Shown in pieces: positions 34,010-41,806 of a DNA stretch of 64,000 bases. The notes under the pieces were generated by a model that did not search any database, was not told the origin of the DNA, and was given only the letters and a program-made list of their open reading frames with translations. Numbering within the stretch: position 1 is the first letter of the stretch; every line of letters begins with the position of its first letter. Origin of the DNA: Phytohabitans sp037414955. GTDB taxonomy: Bacteria > Actinomycetota > Actinomycetes > Mycobacteriales > Micromonosporaceae. The position numbers and the translations under genes were made by a program. The stretch is taken from assembly GCA_037414955.1 (NCBI GenBank), contig JBBEWH010000021.1, positions 62,001-126,000 of the forward strand. Direction: 5' to 3'.

Positions 34010-34060
34010 TCAAGGCGTCCTTCATGTCGCTAGAACGACGTGAGGGACGCCTTGATCGTG
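34005..34060. repeat. Palindrome family A, copy A12 (56 nt)
   Basis: Right tip reads CTTGATCGTG. The inner stem CATGTCG/CGACGTG is imperfect. Between the convergent lipoprotein (TGA in arm) and glnR. Confidence 0.88.
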
Positions 34061-34066
34061 AAGAGG

Positions 34067-34786
34067 TCAGACGGGGATGGGGGCGGGCTCGGTGTCGGGG
34101 AGGGACCGGCTCGGCGGCACCACGAACTTGTAACCCACCTGGCGGACCGTGCCGATCATCGACTCATACTCCGAGCCGAGCTTGGCCCGCAGCCGCCGCA
34201 CGTGCACGTCGACCGTGCGGGTGCCACCGAAGTAGTCGTAGCCCCAGACCTCGCGCAGCAGCTGGTCGCGGGTGAACACCCGACCCGGGTGCTGCGCCAG
34301 GAACTTGAGCAGCTCGAACTCCTTGTAGGTGAGGTCGAGCGGCCGGCCCTTCAGCTTCGCCGCGTAGGTGTCCGGGTCGATGCTCAGCTCGCCGGCCCGG
34401 ATCTGGCCGCCGGCGCCGGACGTGGCGTTCGTCAGCCGGCCCACCGCGAGCCGCAGCCGCGCCTCGACCTCGGCGGGACCGGCGCTGGCGAGGATCACGT
34501 CGTCGACGCCCCAGTCGGCGTTGAGAGCGATCAGCCCGGCCTCGGTCACCACCGCGACGAGCGGGACCCCGAGCCCGGTCGCGTGCAGCATGCGGCAGGT
34601 GGCGCGGGCTTCGGCGAGCTCGGACCGGGCGTCGACCATGACGGCGTCAGGGCTCGGGCCGGAGACCAGCGTGCGCACATCCCGCGGGGCGGTGCGCACC
34701 GAGTGTGGAAGAAGGTCGAGCGCGGGCAGCACGACGGAAGGCTCGCCAGCGCGCGCTGTCACGAGCAGCAAGATCTCCACATTCAC
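34067..34786 (-). CDS. glnR: Nitrogen regulator GlnR (OmpR family)
   Basis: The 239-residue orphan response-regulator-like protein closely resembles Streptomyces GlnR: ADWGVDDVILASAGPAEVEA, DLTYKEFELLKFLAQHPGR, GYDYFGGTRTVDVHVRRLRAK. GlnR works without a partner kinase and activates nitrogen-assimilation genes. The ATG at 34786 has GGAGGTGA upstream, a conventional Shine-Dalgarno start unlike its leaderless neighbours. It sits beside the lmeA/sulfurtransferase/mshD/pst block, as Rv0818 does. Confidence 0.93.
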   Translation of the reverse strand: MNVEILLLVTARAGEPSVVLPALDLLPHSVRTAPRDVRTLVSGPSPDAVMVDARSELAEARATCRMLHATGLGVPLVAVVTEAGLIALNADWGVDDVILASAGPAEVEARLRLAVGRLTNATSGAGGQIRAGELSIDPDTYAAKLKGRPLDLTYKEFELLKFLAQHPGRVFTRDQLLREVWGYDYFGGTRTVDVHVRRLRAKLGSEYESMIGTVRQVGYKFVVPPSRSLPDTEPAPIPV

Positions 34787-35001
34787 CTCCGTCCTCGCGG
34801 CGCGGGGCCGCGTGACCGTGGTCCCGGCGTCGCTGACGGGCGGGGGTTAACAAAAGACTGAGGCTGAGCTTAACCGATAGTCAGCTGGATACGCTCTGGT
34901 CCAGAGCCGTTCATTTGTGTGATCGCCCATAGCGCCGAAGGCGAATTGCCGGTAACGTCCCGCCGCCTCAAGCGGTCGGGTTTTCTGGCACGATCGGGGG
35001 C

Positions 35002-36048
35002 GTGTTCCCCTCCTCCTCCGAGGTGAGTCGCGATTCGTGGGACAGCCCGCGCACCGCGACCGACGGCCTCGGACCACCCGACGGCCCAGCGAGCCCCGAC
35101 CATCGGCGCGAGCGGGTCGCGGCCCGACGCGCCCGCCGGGACAGCGGCGGCTCGACACCCACCGAGCCACCGGACGAGCCAGTCGACGCGGAGGACGCCG
35201 AGCCGGAGGATGTGCCCGTCGTCCCGGTACGCCGGCCGCTGTCGGCCGCCGTGGCCGGCTTCGCCGCACTGCTCGCCGTCGGGTTGATCTTCGGCGCGCA
35301 GACCGCGGGCCCGGGAAACGCCCGCATCCCGTACGCGATCGTGATCTTCGGGGTGCAGGTCCTGTTCGTCCTGGCCTGGACGATGGCGATCCGCCCACCC
35401 GCGCTGCCGCTGGTGGCAGGCGTCTGCGTGGCCGTGGCCGCGGCGGCCGACCTGGCGGCCATCTCGTCGGACACGGCCCGGATCGCACCGATCGGCTACG
35501 TCGCCGCGGGCGGCTTCGTGCTGAGCCTGCTCACCCAGCTCATCCGGCCCGCCGACCGGGCGCGCCTCACCGACGCGCTCGGCGCCACCCTGCTGATCGT
35601 GGTCGGCGTGGTCGCGTTCGCGACGCTGATCGTGCTGAGCCGGGTGCCGCTCGGCACCCAGACGATCTTCGTGTGTCTCGCCGCGACTGGTGTCTCCCTC
35701 GCCGTCGCCCGGCTCACCGACGCGGTGACCGCGTGGCCGCGCCTCGCGCCACAGGTGCCGCGCGGCGCGCTCGGTGTGGTGCTCGGCGCCATGTTCGGCA
35801 CGCTCGTCGCCGGCCTGATCGGCAGCTACGTCGTGGGGTTCACCCCGACCAGCGGCGCGGTGGTCGGCCTGATCGCGGCCAGCGCGGCGGTCCTCGCCGA
35901 CCTCGCCGTCGGATACGCCGAGGCGGGCCGGCAGATGGCCGGCGAGCCACCGACGATGTGGGTCGCCCGGCACATGCAGGGCCCGCTCGGCGGGTTCGCG
36001 CTCGCGGCACCCGCGGCGTACGCCATGTGCGTGCTGTTCCTGTCCTAG
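35002..36048 (+). CDS. Polytopic membrane protein of unknown function
   Basis: The 348-residue protein has a charged N-terminal tail of about 75 residues, then roughly eight membrane segments (AVAGFAALLAVGLIFG, IVIFGVQVLFVLAWTM and others). I recognise no transporter motif. Similar proteins occur upstream of lmeA in actinomycetes. The GTG start at 35002 is 7 nt after CACGAT. It is divergent from glnR and codirectional with lmeA. Confidence 0.75.
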   Translation: MFPSSSEVSRDSWDSPRTATDGLGPPDGPASPDHRRERVAARRARRDSGGSTPTEPPDEPVDAEDAEPEDVPVVPVRRPLSAAVAGFAALLAVGLIFGAQTAGPGNARIPYAIVIFGVQVLFVLAWTMAIRPPALPLVAGVCVAVAAAADLAAISSDTARIAPIGYVAAGGFVLSLLTQLIRPADRARLTDALGATLLIVVGVVAFATLIVLSRVPLGTQTIFVCLAATGVSLAVARLTDAVTAWPRLAPQVPRGALGVVLGAMFGTLVAGLIGSYVVGFTPTSGAVVGLIAASAAVLADLAVGYAEAGRQMAGEPPTMWVARHMQGPLGGFALAAPAAYAMCVLFLS

Positions 36049-36096
36049 ACATTTGACCTTCCGGGACATTGACCTTCCGCGACATTGACATTCCGC
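36048..36096 (+). repeat. Three tandem 16-17-nt repeats upstream of lmeA
   Basis: Units GACATTTGACCTTCCGG, GACATTGACCTTCCGC and GACATTGACATTCCGC occupy the gap between the membrane protein stop and the lmeA start. Regular spacing suggests a protein-binding array. The TTGACA-like part of the last unit could act as -35 for TATACA (36111-36116). Confidence 0.7.
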
Positions 36097-36122
36097 ACAG
36101 GAAGAACGGGTATACAAGCGCC

Positions 36123-36911
36123 GTGACCACCTACACCTATGCGGACGAAGAGACCCAGCCACGCCGGCGGCGACGTGGCCGCCGGGCGCTGATCGTGCTG
36201 CTCGTGTTGCTGCTCCTCCTGCTGGGGCTGGTCGCGGTGGCCGACCGGGTCGCCGCCTCCATGGCCGAGCAGGCCATCGCCGACGAGGTCCAGAAGGAGC
36301 TGGTCGCGCAGGCGGTCCAGTCCTCGCCGCCGGACGTCAGCGTCGGTGGGTTCCCGTTCCTCACCCAGGTGCTGGCCGGGGAGTACAAATCGATCTCCAT
36401 CGCGCTCCGCGACGTCGAGGGCGATGTCGAGGGCAACGGGGTGCGGTTGCCGCGGCTCGACGTGGAGGCCCGCGAGGTCAACGCGCCGCTGGACACGCTG
36501 CGCACCCGGCAGGGCGACATCACCGCCCGCACCGTCGACGGCACGGGCACGATCGCGTACGCCAGCGTCATCGAGCTGATCAACCAGCCGGGCCTGCAGC
36601 TGTCCGAGGAGAACGGTGTGCTTTCGGTCACCGCACCGCTCCGGGTCCTCGGCCAGGAGGTGACCGTGCGCGGCACGGCCGAGCTGTCGGTACGCGACGG
36701 GCAGGTCCTGGTCGGCTTCGACGACCTGACCGCGGAAGGGGTGCCGAACACCGCCGGCGCGCGGGAGCTGGTCGAGGCGTACGCCGAGCAGCTCTCGCTG
36801 GAGCTCGCGCTGCCGGAGCTGCCGTTCGACATGCAGCTGCGCGACGTCAAGGCGCAGTCCGACGGGCTCGCCGTCACCGCCACCGCGCAGAACGTCCCCC
36901 TCAACCAATAA
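36123..36911 (+). CDS. lmeA: LmeA-type phospholipid-binding protein (DUF2993)
   Basis: The 262-residue protein has a short basic cytoplasmic head, one membrane helix (RALIVLLVLLLLLLGLVAVA) and a periplasmic DUF2993 domain (VSVGGFPFLTQVLAGEYKSI, VDGTGTIAYASVIELINQ). Mycobacterial LmeA binds phosphatidylinositol lipids and affects lipomannan maturation. The GTG at 36123 follows TATACA by 6 nt. It is next to the same sulfur genes as in mycobacteria (Rv0817c). Confidence 0.85.
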   Translation: MTTYTYADEETQPRRRRRGRRALIVLLVLLLLLLGLVAVADRVAASMAEQAIADEVQKELVAQAVQSSPPDVSVGGFPFLTQVLAGEYKSISIALRDVEGDVEGNGVRLPRLDVEAREVNAPLDTLRTRQGDITARTVDGTGTIAYASVIELINQPGLQLSEENGVLSVTAPLRVLGQEVTVRGTAELSVRDGQVLVGFDDLTAEGVPNTAGARELVEAYAEQLSLELALPELPFDMQLRDVKAQSDGLAVTATAQNVPLNQ

Positions 36912-36982
36912 GTGACCGAGCCGTCCCGGATCGTGAGTCGGTTCTGTCACGGAACGAAGAACGGCTGGTAAGCTGCCTTCCC

Positions 36983-37060
36983 ATGGGGACGCTCCTCACC
37001 AAACGGCGCGCGGTCGACCTGTGCCGCGTGGCCACCTGCCTGTGTCGCCCCGTCATCTGA
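36983..37060 (+). CDS. Cys-rich leader peptide (Ms5788A-like, 25 aa)
   Basis: The 25-codon ORF ends in a cluster of three cysteines (LCRVATCLCRPVI). This matches the Cys-rich leader peptides that precede sulfur genes in mycobacteria (Ms5788A family). TAAGCT (36969-36974) lies 8 nt before the ATG, suggesting leaderless translation. Stalling at the Cys codons when cysteine is short would change folding of the RNA before the sulfurtransferase gene. Its stop codon lies in a small hairpin (CCGTCA TC TGACGG, 37050-37063). Confidence 0.8.
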   Translation: MGTLLTKRRAVDLCRVATCLCRPVI

Positions 37061-37063
37061 CGG
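37050..37063 (+). promoter_or_regulatory. Hairpin over the leader peptide stop codon
   Basis: CCGTCA and TGACGG form a 6-bp stem with a 2-nt loop; the TGA (37058-37060) is the leader stop. A ribosome at the stop would block the hairpin. Possible attenuation element. Confidence 0.45.
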
Positions 37064-37217
37064 CGGGGCCGGTTCTGCGTATTCCCTGATCCATTACGCC
37101 CGGCAGTGGCGCCGTCGCTACGTACCCGTGATCCGTCCAACGCCCATGGGTCGCGCGCTACGGCAACCAGGAGCGCCCGCGCGCTGACCTCGAATCAACC
37201 TCTGAGGAGTTCATTCG

Positions 37218-38066
37218 ATGAGTCGCGACACTGCACTCGTATCGGCCGACTGGGCCGAGAAGAACCTCGACACGGCGGGTGTCGTCTTCGTCGAGGTCGA
37301 CGAAGACACCACCGCCTATGACGCGGGGCACATCCCCGGCGCCATCAAGCTGGACTGGAAGACCGACCTGCAGGACCCGGTGCGTCGGGACTTCGTGAAC
37401 AAGCAGCAGTTCGAGGCGCTGCTGTCCGAGCGCGGTATCGGCAACGACGACACCGTGATCCTGTACGGCGGCAACAACAACTGGTTCGCGGCGTACGCGT
37501 ACTGGTACTTCAAGCTCTACGGCCACGGTGACGTCCGGCTGCTCGACGGCGGCCGCAAGAAGTGGGAGCTCGACGCCCGCACGCTCACCAAGGACCCGGT
37601 GACCCGGCCGGCGACGCAGTACACCGCGCGGGAGCCGGACCTGACGATCCGGGCCTTCCGCGACGAGACGGTGGCGGCGATCGGCAACAAGAACCTGGTC
37701 GACGTGCGCTCCCCCGACGAGTACGCGGGCCGGCTGCTCGCCCCGGCGCACCTGCCGCAGGAGCAGGCGCAGCGCGCCGGTCACATCCCGACCGCGCTGA
37801 GCGTGCCGTGGAGCAAGGCTGCCAACGAGGACGGCACGTTCAAGTCCGACGACGACCTGCGGCAGATCTACGGCGAGGCCGGCCTCGACGACAGCAAGCC
37901 CACCATCGCGTACTGCCGGATCGGCGAGCGCTCCTCGCACACCTGGTTCGTGCTCAAGGAGCTGCTCGGTCACCAGGACGTGAAGAACTACGACGGCTCG
38001 TGGACCGAGTACGGCTCGCTGGTGGGCGTGCCGGTCGCGCTCGGCGATGAACCTGGGAAGGCGTGA
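37218..38066 (+). CDS. Thiosulfate sulfurtransferase (rhodanese, CysA2/SseA type)
   Basis: The 282-residue protein has two rhodanese domains. The C-terminal one has the active Cys233 in AYCRIGERSSHTW, and the N-terminal one is inactive (LYGGNNNWFAAYAYW). It transfers sulfane sulfur from thiosulfate to an acceptor. GAGGAG precedes the ATG. It lies downstream of the Cys-rich leader and is followed after 4 nt by sseC, so the set should respond to cysteine or sulfur supply. Mycobacterial homologue: CysA2. Confidence 0.93.
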   Translation: MSRDTALVSADWAEKNLDTAGVVFVEVDEDTTAYDAGHIPGAIKLDWKTDLQDPVRRDFVNKQQFEALLSERGIGNDDTVILYGGNNNWFAAYAYWYFKLYGHGDVRLLDGGRKKWELDARTLTKDPVTRPATQYTAREPDLTIRAFRDETVAAIGNKNLVDVRSPDEYAGRLLAPAHLPQEQAQRAGHIPTALSVPWSKAANEDGTFKSDDDLRQIYGEAGLDDSKPTIAYCRIGERSSHTWFVLKELLGHQDVKNYDGSWTEYGSLVGVPVALGDEPGKA

Positions 38067-38070
38067 CCCC

Positions 38071-38412
38071 ATGACTGCTGTGACCACCCCCGCCGCGACG
38101 ACCGCCGACGGTTGCGCCGCGCCCGATCAGTCCGCCCCGATCCCGGCCAGCGTCGACCTGGAGAAGGAGACCGTCATCACCGGCGTCGTCCAAGCCGACT
38201 CGGGTGAGGCGGTGGCCGGCGCGTACGTGCGGCTGCTCGACTCGACCGGCGAGTTCACCGCCGAGGTGGTGACGTCGCCGGAGGGCCAGTTCCGGTTCTT
38301 CGCCGCGCCGGGCACGTGGACGCTGCGGGCGCTGTCCCGCCACGGCAACGGCGACGCCACCGTGACCGCCAACCGCGGCATCAACCAGGTCAGCGTCACG
38401 GTCGCCGCCTGA
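38071..38412 (+). CDS. DUF1416 family protein (SseC)
   Basis: The 113-residue DUF1416 protein has ETVITGVVQADSGEAVAGAY, a beta-sandwich core of carboxypeptidase-regulatory type, and GINQVSVTVAA at the end. It always accompanies thiosulfate sulfurtransferase in actinobacteria (Rv0814c). Its role is unknown. GGGAAGG at the end of the upstream gene provides its Shine-Dalgarno. Confidence 0.9.
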   Translation: MTAVTTPAATTADGCAAPDQSAPIPASVDLEKETVITGVVQADSGEAVAGAYVRLLDSTGEFTAEVVTSPEGQFRFFAAPGTWTLRALSRHGNGDATVTANRGINQVSVTVAA

Positions 38413-38433
38413 CCGCTGCCCTTCCCGCTGATT

Positions 38434-38464
38434 TCAGGGCGTCCCTCGTCGAGGGGCGCCCTGA
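38434..38464. terminator. Hairpin after sseC sharing the family A core
   Basis: TCAGGGCGTCCCTCG and CGAGGGGCGCCCTGA pair almost completely, 21 nt after the sseC stop. Same AGGGCGTCC core as 12168-12202 and A11/A19. Confidence 0.65.
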
Positions 38465-38486
38465 GGCGTACCGATACGGTGATCGC

Positions 38487-39434
38487 GTGACGGCAGTACA
38501 GCCCGTAGTGGCCCGGGTCGAGCATCTCGCGGCGGAGGACGTCCACCACGTGCTCGCGCTCGCCCAGGCGGCCGGCGACGCGGACGGCGCGTATCCGCTC
38601 TCGGAACACGTCGTCCTGCACATCCGACACGGCGGCGAGGCGCCCGCCGTACACCTGCTGGTCCGGGACCACGACGGCGCGCTGGCCGGATACGCGCATC
38701 TGGACACCACCGACGAGGTGGAGGGCGCGGCGGCCGAGCTGGTCGTACACCCCATGCGCCGCCGGCATGGCCTGGGCCGCGCGCTGGTGTCCGCGGCGCT
38801 GGCCGTCACCGACGAGACGGACCCGCGCGGGCGCCTGCGGCTGTGGGCGCACGGCGACCACCCGTCGGCCGGCGCGCTCGCGCTGAGCCTCGGGTTCGTG
38901 CGGTCCCGGGTGCTGTTCCAGATGCGCCGGTCGCTGTTCGCCGCACTGCCCGAGGTGCGCCTACCGGACGGCGTCGAGGTGCGGCCCTTCCACCCCGGCG
39001 CCGACGACGTCGCCTGGGTCGAGGTCAACGCCCGCGCGTTCGCCGACCATCCGGACCAGGGCCGGTGGACCCGGCGCGACCTGCTCCTGCGGATGGCGGA
39101 GCCGTGGTTCGACCCGGCGGGCTTCCTGCTGGCCGTGGACCTCCGGACCGGCCGCATGCTCGGGTTCCACTGGACGAAGGTGCACGGTGGCGGGAGCGGG
39201 GAGCATCAGCACGACCCGATCGGCGAGGTGTACGTGGTCGGCGTCGACCCGAGCGCGCAGGGCCTGGGTCTCGGCCGCAGCCTGACCGTGGCCGGCCTCC
39301 GCTATCTGCGCGGCCACGGACTGGACCAGGCAATGCTGTACGTCGATGAGTCGAACGTCGCGGCCGTGGCCCTCTACACCGGCCTCGGGTTCGCCCGATG
39401 GTCCACCGACGTGAGCTACACGCACCGCCGCTAG
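38487..39434 (+). CDS. mshD: Mycothiol synthase MshD
   Basis: The 315-residue protein has two GNAT acetyltransferase domains in tandem. The N-terminal domain has VVHPMRRRHGLGRALVSAAL and the C-terminal one VGVDPSAQGLGLGRSLTVAG (acetyl-CoA loop) and AMLYVDESNVAAVALYTGLG. MshD acetylates Cys-GlcN-Ins in the last step of mycothiol synthesis. The GTG at 38487 follows TACGGT (38475-38480) by 6 nt. Neighbouring pst genes match the mycobacterial Rv0819-phoT region. Confidence 0.93.
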   Translation: MTAVQPVVARVEHLAAEDVHHVLALAQAAGDADGAYPLSEHVVLHIRHGGEAPAVHLLVRDHDGALAGYAHLDTTDEVEGAAAELVVHPMRRRHGLGRALVSAALAVTDETDPRGRLRLWAHGDHPSAGALALSLGFVRSRVLFQMRRSLFAALPEVRLPDGVEVRPFHPGADDVAWVEVNARAFADHPDQGRWTRRDLLLRMAEPWFDPAGFLLAVDLRTGRMLGFHWTKVHGGGSGEHQHDPIGEVYVVGVDPSAQGLGLGRSLTVAGLRYLRGHGLDQAMLYVDESNVAAVALYTGLGFARWSTDVSYTHRR

Positions 39435-39568
39435 TCACGGTCGCATCAAGGCATGATCTCGCCATGGTAACAGCGACCCGGATATTTCGGATATATCCGG
39501 CACTAGCCTCTCAGTTCACGGAACGGACAACTCGACCTCAGCAACGCGCAATCTTGATAGCAGAACGT

Positions 39569-39586
39569 GTTCACCGCTAGTTCACC
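39569..39586 (+). promoter_or_regulatory. PHO box upstream of pstS
   Basis: Two perfect GTTCACC heptamers at 39569-39575 and 39580-39586, exactly 11 nt apart. A further GTTCACG is at 39514-39520. TAGCGT (39618-39623) is a plausible -10. This is the canonical RegX3/PhoP target layout. Confidence 0.8.
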
Positions 39587-39680
39587 TCGGTCCGGGTAGC
39601 CGTCTACCTGGCGCTTTTAGCGTCGCCTTCGTCAGGCCAAGCCATGGCCAGGCGCAACCCAAAAGAGAGGCATACCTGAG

Positions 39681-40760
39681 GTGAACCGCAACGTGCTTTC
39701 GCGGCGCGCTCTCGTCGGCGTCGCGGTCGCTGCGCTCGCGCTTGCTGGCTGTGGTGGCAGTGACGACGATGGTGACACCGGGACCGACTCCGGCACCGGG
39801 ACCAACGCATACTCCAGCCTGTCCGGCTCGATCAAGGGTGGCGGCGCGAGCTTCCCGAACGCCTTCTACACCGAGGCGATCGCCGAGTTCAAGGGCCTGG
39901 CATCGGGTCTGACCGTCACCTACAACTCGGTCGGCTCCGGTCAGGGTAAGAAGGACTTCGGCGCCAACCTCACGGACTTCGCCGGCACCGACAGCACGGT
40001 CAAGGACACCGACGGCGTCGCCGCCGGCTCCTTCCTGTACGTGCCGACCGTGGCCGCGCCGATCACTGTGTCCTACAACCTCTCCGGTGTGGACAAGCTG
40101 CAGCTCAGCCCGGACACACTCGCGAAGATCTTCCAGGCCGAGATCACCAAGTGGGACGACGCGGCGATCAAGGCGGACAACCCCGGCGTCACCCTGCCGG
40201 CCACGAAGATCACCGTCGCGCACCGCTCGGACGGCTCGGGCACCACGAACAACTTCACCAAGTACCTGAAGGCCGCCGCGCCCACCGCGTGGAAGCTGGA
40301 CAGCGGTGACACCGTGGCCTGGCCGGCCAGCACCCAGGGCGCCGAGAAGAACACCGGCGTGGCGCAGCTGATCAAGTCGAGCGACGGCGGCATCGGCTAC
40401 GTCGACTTCAGCGACGCCAAGGAGAGCGGCCTGAAGTTCGCGGCCATCAAGAACAAGAACGGCAAGTTCGTCGAGGCCAGCCTCGACGGCGCGACGGCGG
40501 GCCTCGAGGGCGCGGAGGTCAAGGACGACCTGACCTACAACCCGCTGGACGCGGCCGGCGACACGGCCTACCCGATCACCGCGCCGACCTACATCCTGGT
40601 TCGCACGAGCTACACGGACGCGGCGAAGAAGGACGCGGTCAAGGGCTTCGTCACCTACATCCTGAACGAGGGTCAGAAGCTGGCTCCGGAGGTGGACTAC
40701 GCGCCGCTGCCGGACGCTCTGAAGACCAAGGCGCTTGCCCAGCTCGACAAGATTCAGTGA
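39681..40760 (+). CDS. pstS: Phosphate ABC transporter substrate-binding protein PstS
   Basis: The 359-residue lipoprotein has signal and lipobox (ALALAGCGGS). The phosphate-binding motifs are GGGASFPNAFYTEAI, GSGQGKKDF, DFAGTDS and HRSDGSGTTNNFTKY. It captures inorganic phosphate outside the membrane for PstCAB. The GTG start fits the short leader from the PHO-box promoter. A strong palindrome follows its stop and may reduce expression of the downstream permease genes relative to pstS. Confidence 0.95.
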   Translation: MNRNVLSRRALVGVAVAALALAGCGGSDDDGDTGTDSGTGTNAYSSLSGSIKGGGASFPNAFYTEAIAEFKGLASGLTVTYNSVGSGQGKKDFGANLTDFAGTDSTVKDTDGVAAGSFLYVPTVAAPITVSYNLSGVDKLQLSPDTLAKIFQAEITKWDDAAIKADNPGVTLPATKITVAHRSDGSGTTNNFTKYLKAAAPTAWKLDSGDTVAWPASTQGAEKNTGVAQLIKSSDGGIGYVDFSDAKESGLKFAAIKNKNGKFVEASLDGATAGLEGAEVKDDLTYNPLDAAGDTAYPITAPTYILVRTSYTDAAKKDAVKGFVTYILNEGQKLAPEVDYAPLPDALKTKALAQLDKIQ

Positions 40761-40778
40761 ACGACAGATAGCTGAGTT

Positions 40779-40810
40779 CAAGGGCGGGATCGACGTCGAT
40801 CCCGCCCTTG
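40779..40810. terminator. 32-nt perfect palindrome between pstS and pstC
   Basis: CAAGGGCGGGATCGAC directly abuts GTCGATCCCGCCCTTG with no spacer. In RNA it gives a strong hairpin without a T-tract. Likely partial terminator or 3' stabiliser of pstS mRNA. Confidence 0.75.
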
Positions 40811-40840
40811 GCGGCGCCCCGAGCGACCGGAGTTCCGACT

Positions 40841-41806
40841 GTGACGACCGAGACGCAACCCACCCTGACCAGTCGGGGCGGCGGCCCTCGAGCCGACCGC
40901 TCCTTCATGCTACTGGCGCTCGCGGCGGGCCTGCTGGTGCTGGCCGTGCTGGCGCTGATCCTCATCACCACCACGCAAGAAGCCTGGCCGGCCTTCACCC
41001 ACATGGGGCTCGACTTCATCACCGAGCGCAACTGGAACCCACCGGCCGAGGTCTTCGGAGCGCTGTCGTTCATCTACGGCACGGCGCTCGTATCGCTCAT
41101 CTCCCTGATCTTCGCCGTGCCGGTCTCGATCGGCATCGCGCTCTTCCTCACCGAGCTCGCACCGCGCCGCCTGCGCGGGCCGGCGATCACGGTGATCGAC
41201 CTGCTCGCCGCCGTGCCGTCGGTGGTCTTCGGCTTGTGGGGCGTGCTGATCGTCGCCCCCAACCTGGTGCCCGTCTACCAGTGGTTCCACGACGTGTTCG
41301 GCGGCATCCCGGTGCTGGGCAGGGTCTTCGGCGAGCCGGTCGGCAGCGGCCGCAGCTTCATGACCGCCGGCCTCATCGTCGCCATCATGATCGTCCCGAT
41401 CATCACGTCGATCTCGCGTGAGGTGTTCAGCACCGTGCCGCAGGCCGACAAGGACGCGGCGCTCGCCCTCGGCGCCACCCGGTGGGAAATGATCAAGGGC
41501 GCGGTCTTCCCGCACAGCTTCGGCGGCCTCGTCGGCGCGGTCATCCTCGGCCTCGGCCGAGCGATGGGCGAGACGATCGCCATCACGCTGGTGATCGGCG
41601 GCTCCACCCAGATCACCGCGAACGTCTTCGCCAGCGGCAACGCGTTGCCCTCGGTGATCGTCAGCCAGATCGGCGAGTCGACCGGCACCTTCACCGCCGC
41701 GCTGATCGGCCTCGGCGTCGTACTGTTCGCGATGACGGTGATCATCAACACCGCCGCACAGGCCATCGTGCGGCGCGCCGAGGCCCGGATGAGGGGGACC
41801 GCATGA
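40841..41806 (+). CDS. pstC: Phosphate ABC transporter permease PstC
   Basis: The 321-residue permease has six membrane segments and the EAA-like loop ALALGATRWEMIKGAVFPHSFG, and also LAAVPSVVFGLWGVL. The GTG at 40841 has ACCGGAG upstream. A longer frame from 40808 begins inside the palindrome and is unlikely. The stop overlaps the pstA ATG. Confidence 0.95.
   Translation: MTTETQPTLTSRGGGPRADRSFMLLALAAGLLVLAVLALILITTTQEAWPAFTHMGLDFITERNWNPPAEVFGALSFIYGTALVSLISLIFAVPVSIGIALFLTELAPRRLRGPAITVIDLLAAVPSVVFGLWGVLIVAPNLVPVYQWFHDVFGGIPVLGRVFGEPVGSGRSFMTAGLIVAIMIVPIITSISREVFSTVPQADKDAALALGATRWEMIKGAVFPHSFGGLVGAVILGLGRAMGETIAITLVIGGSTQITANVFASGNALPSVIVSQIGESTGTFTAALIGLGVVLFAMTVIINTAAQAIVRRAEARMRGTA

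Noticed and set aside
36048..36096. Tandem repeats before lmeA as a small CRISPR
   Set aside because: Units are contiguous without spacers.
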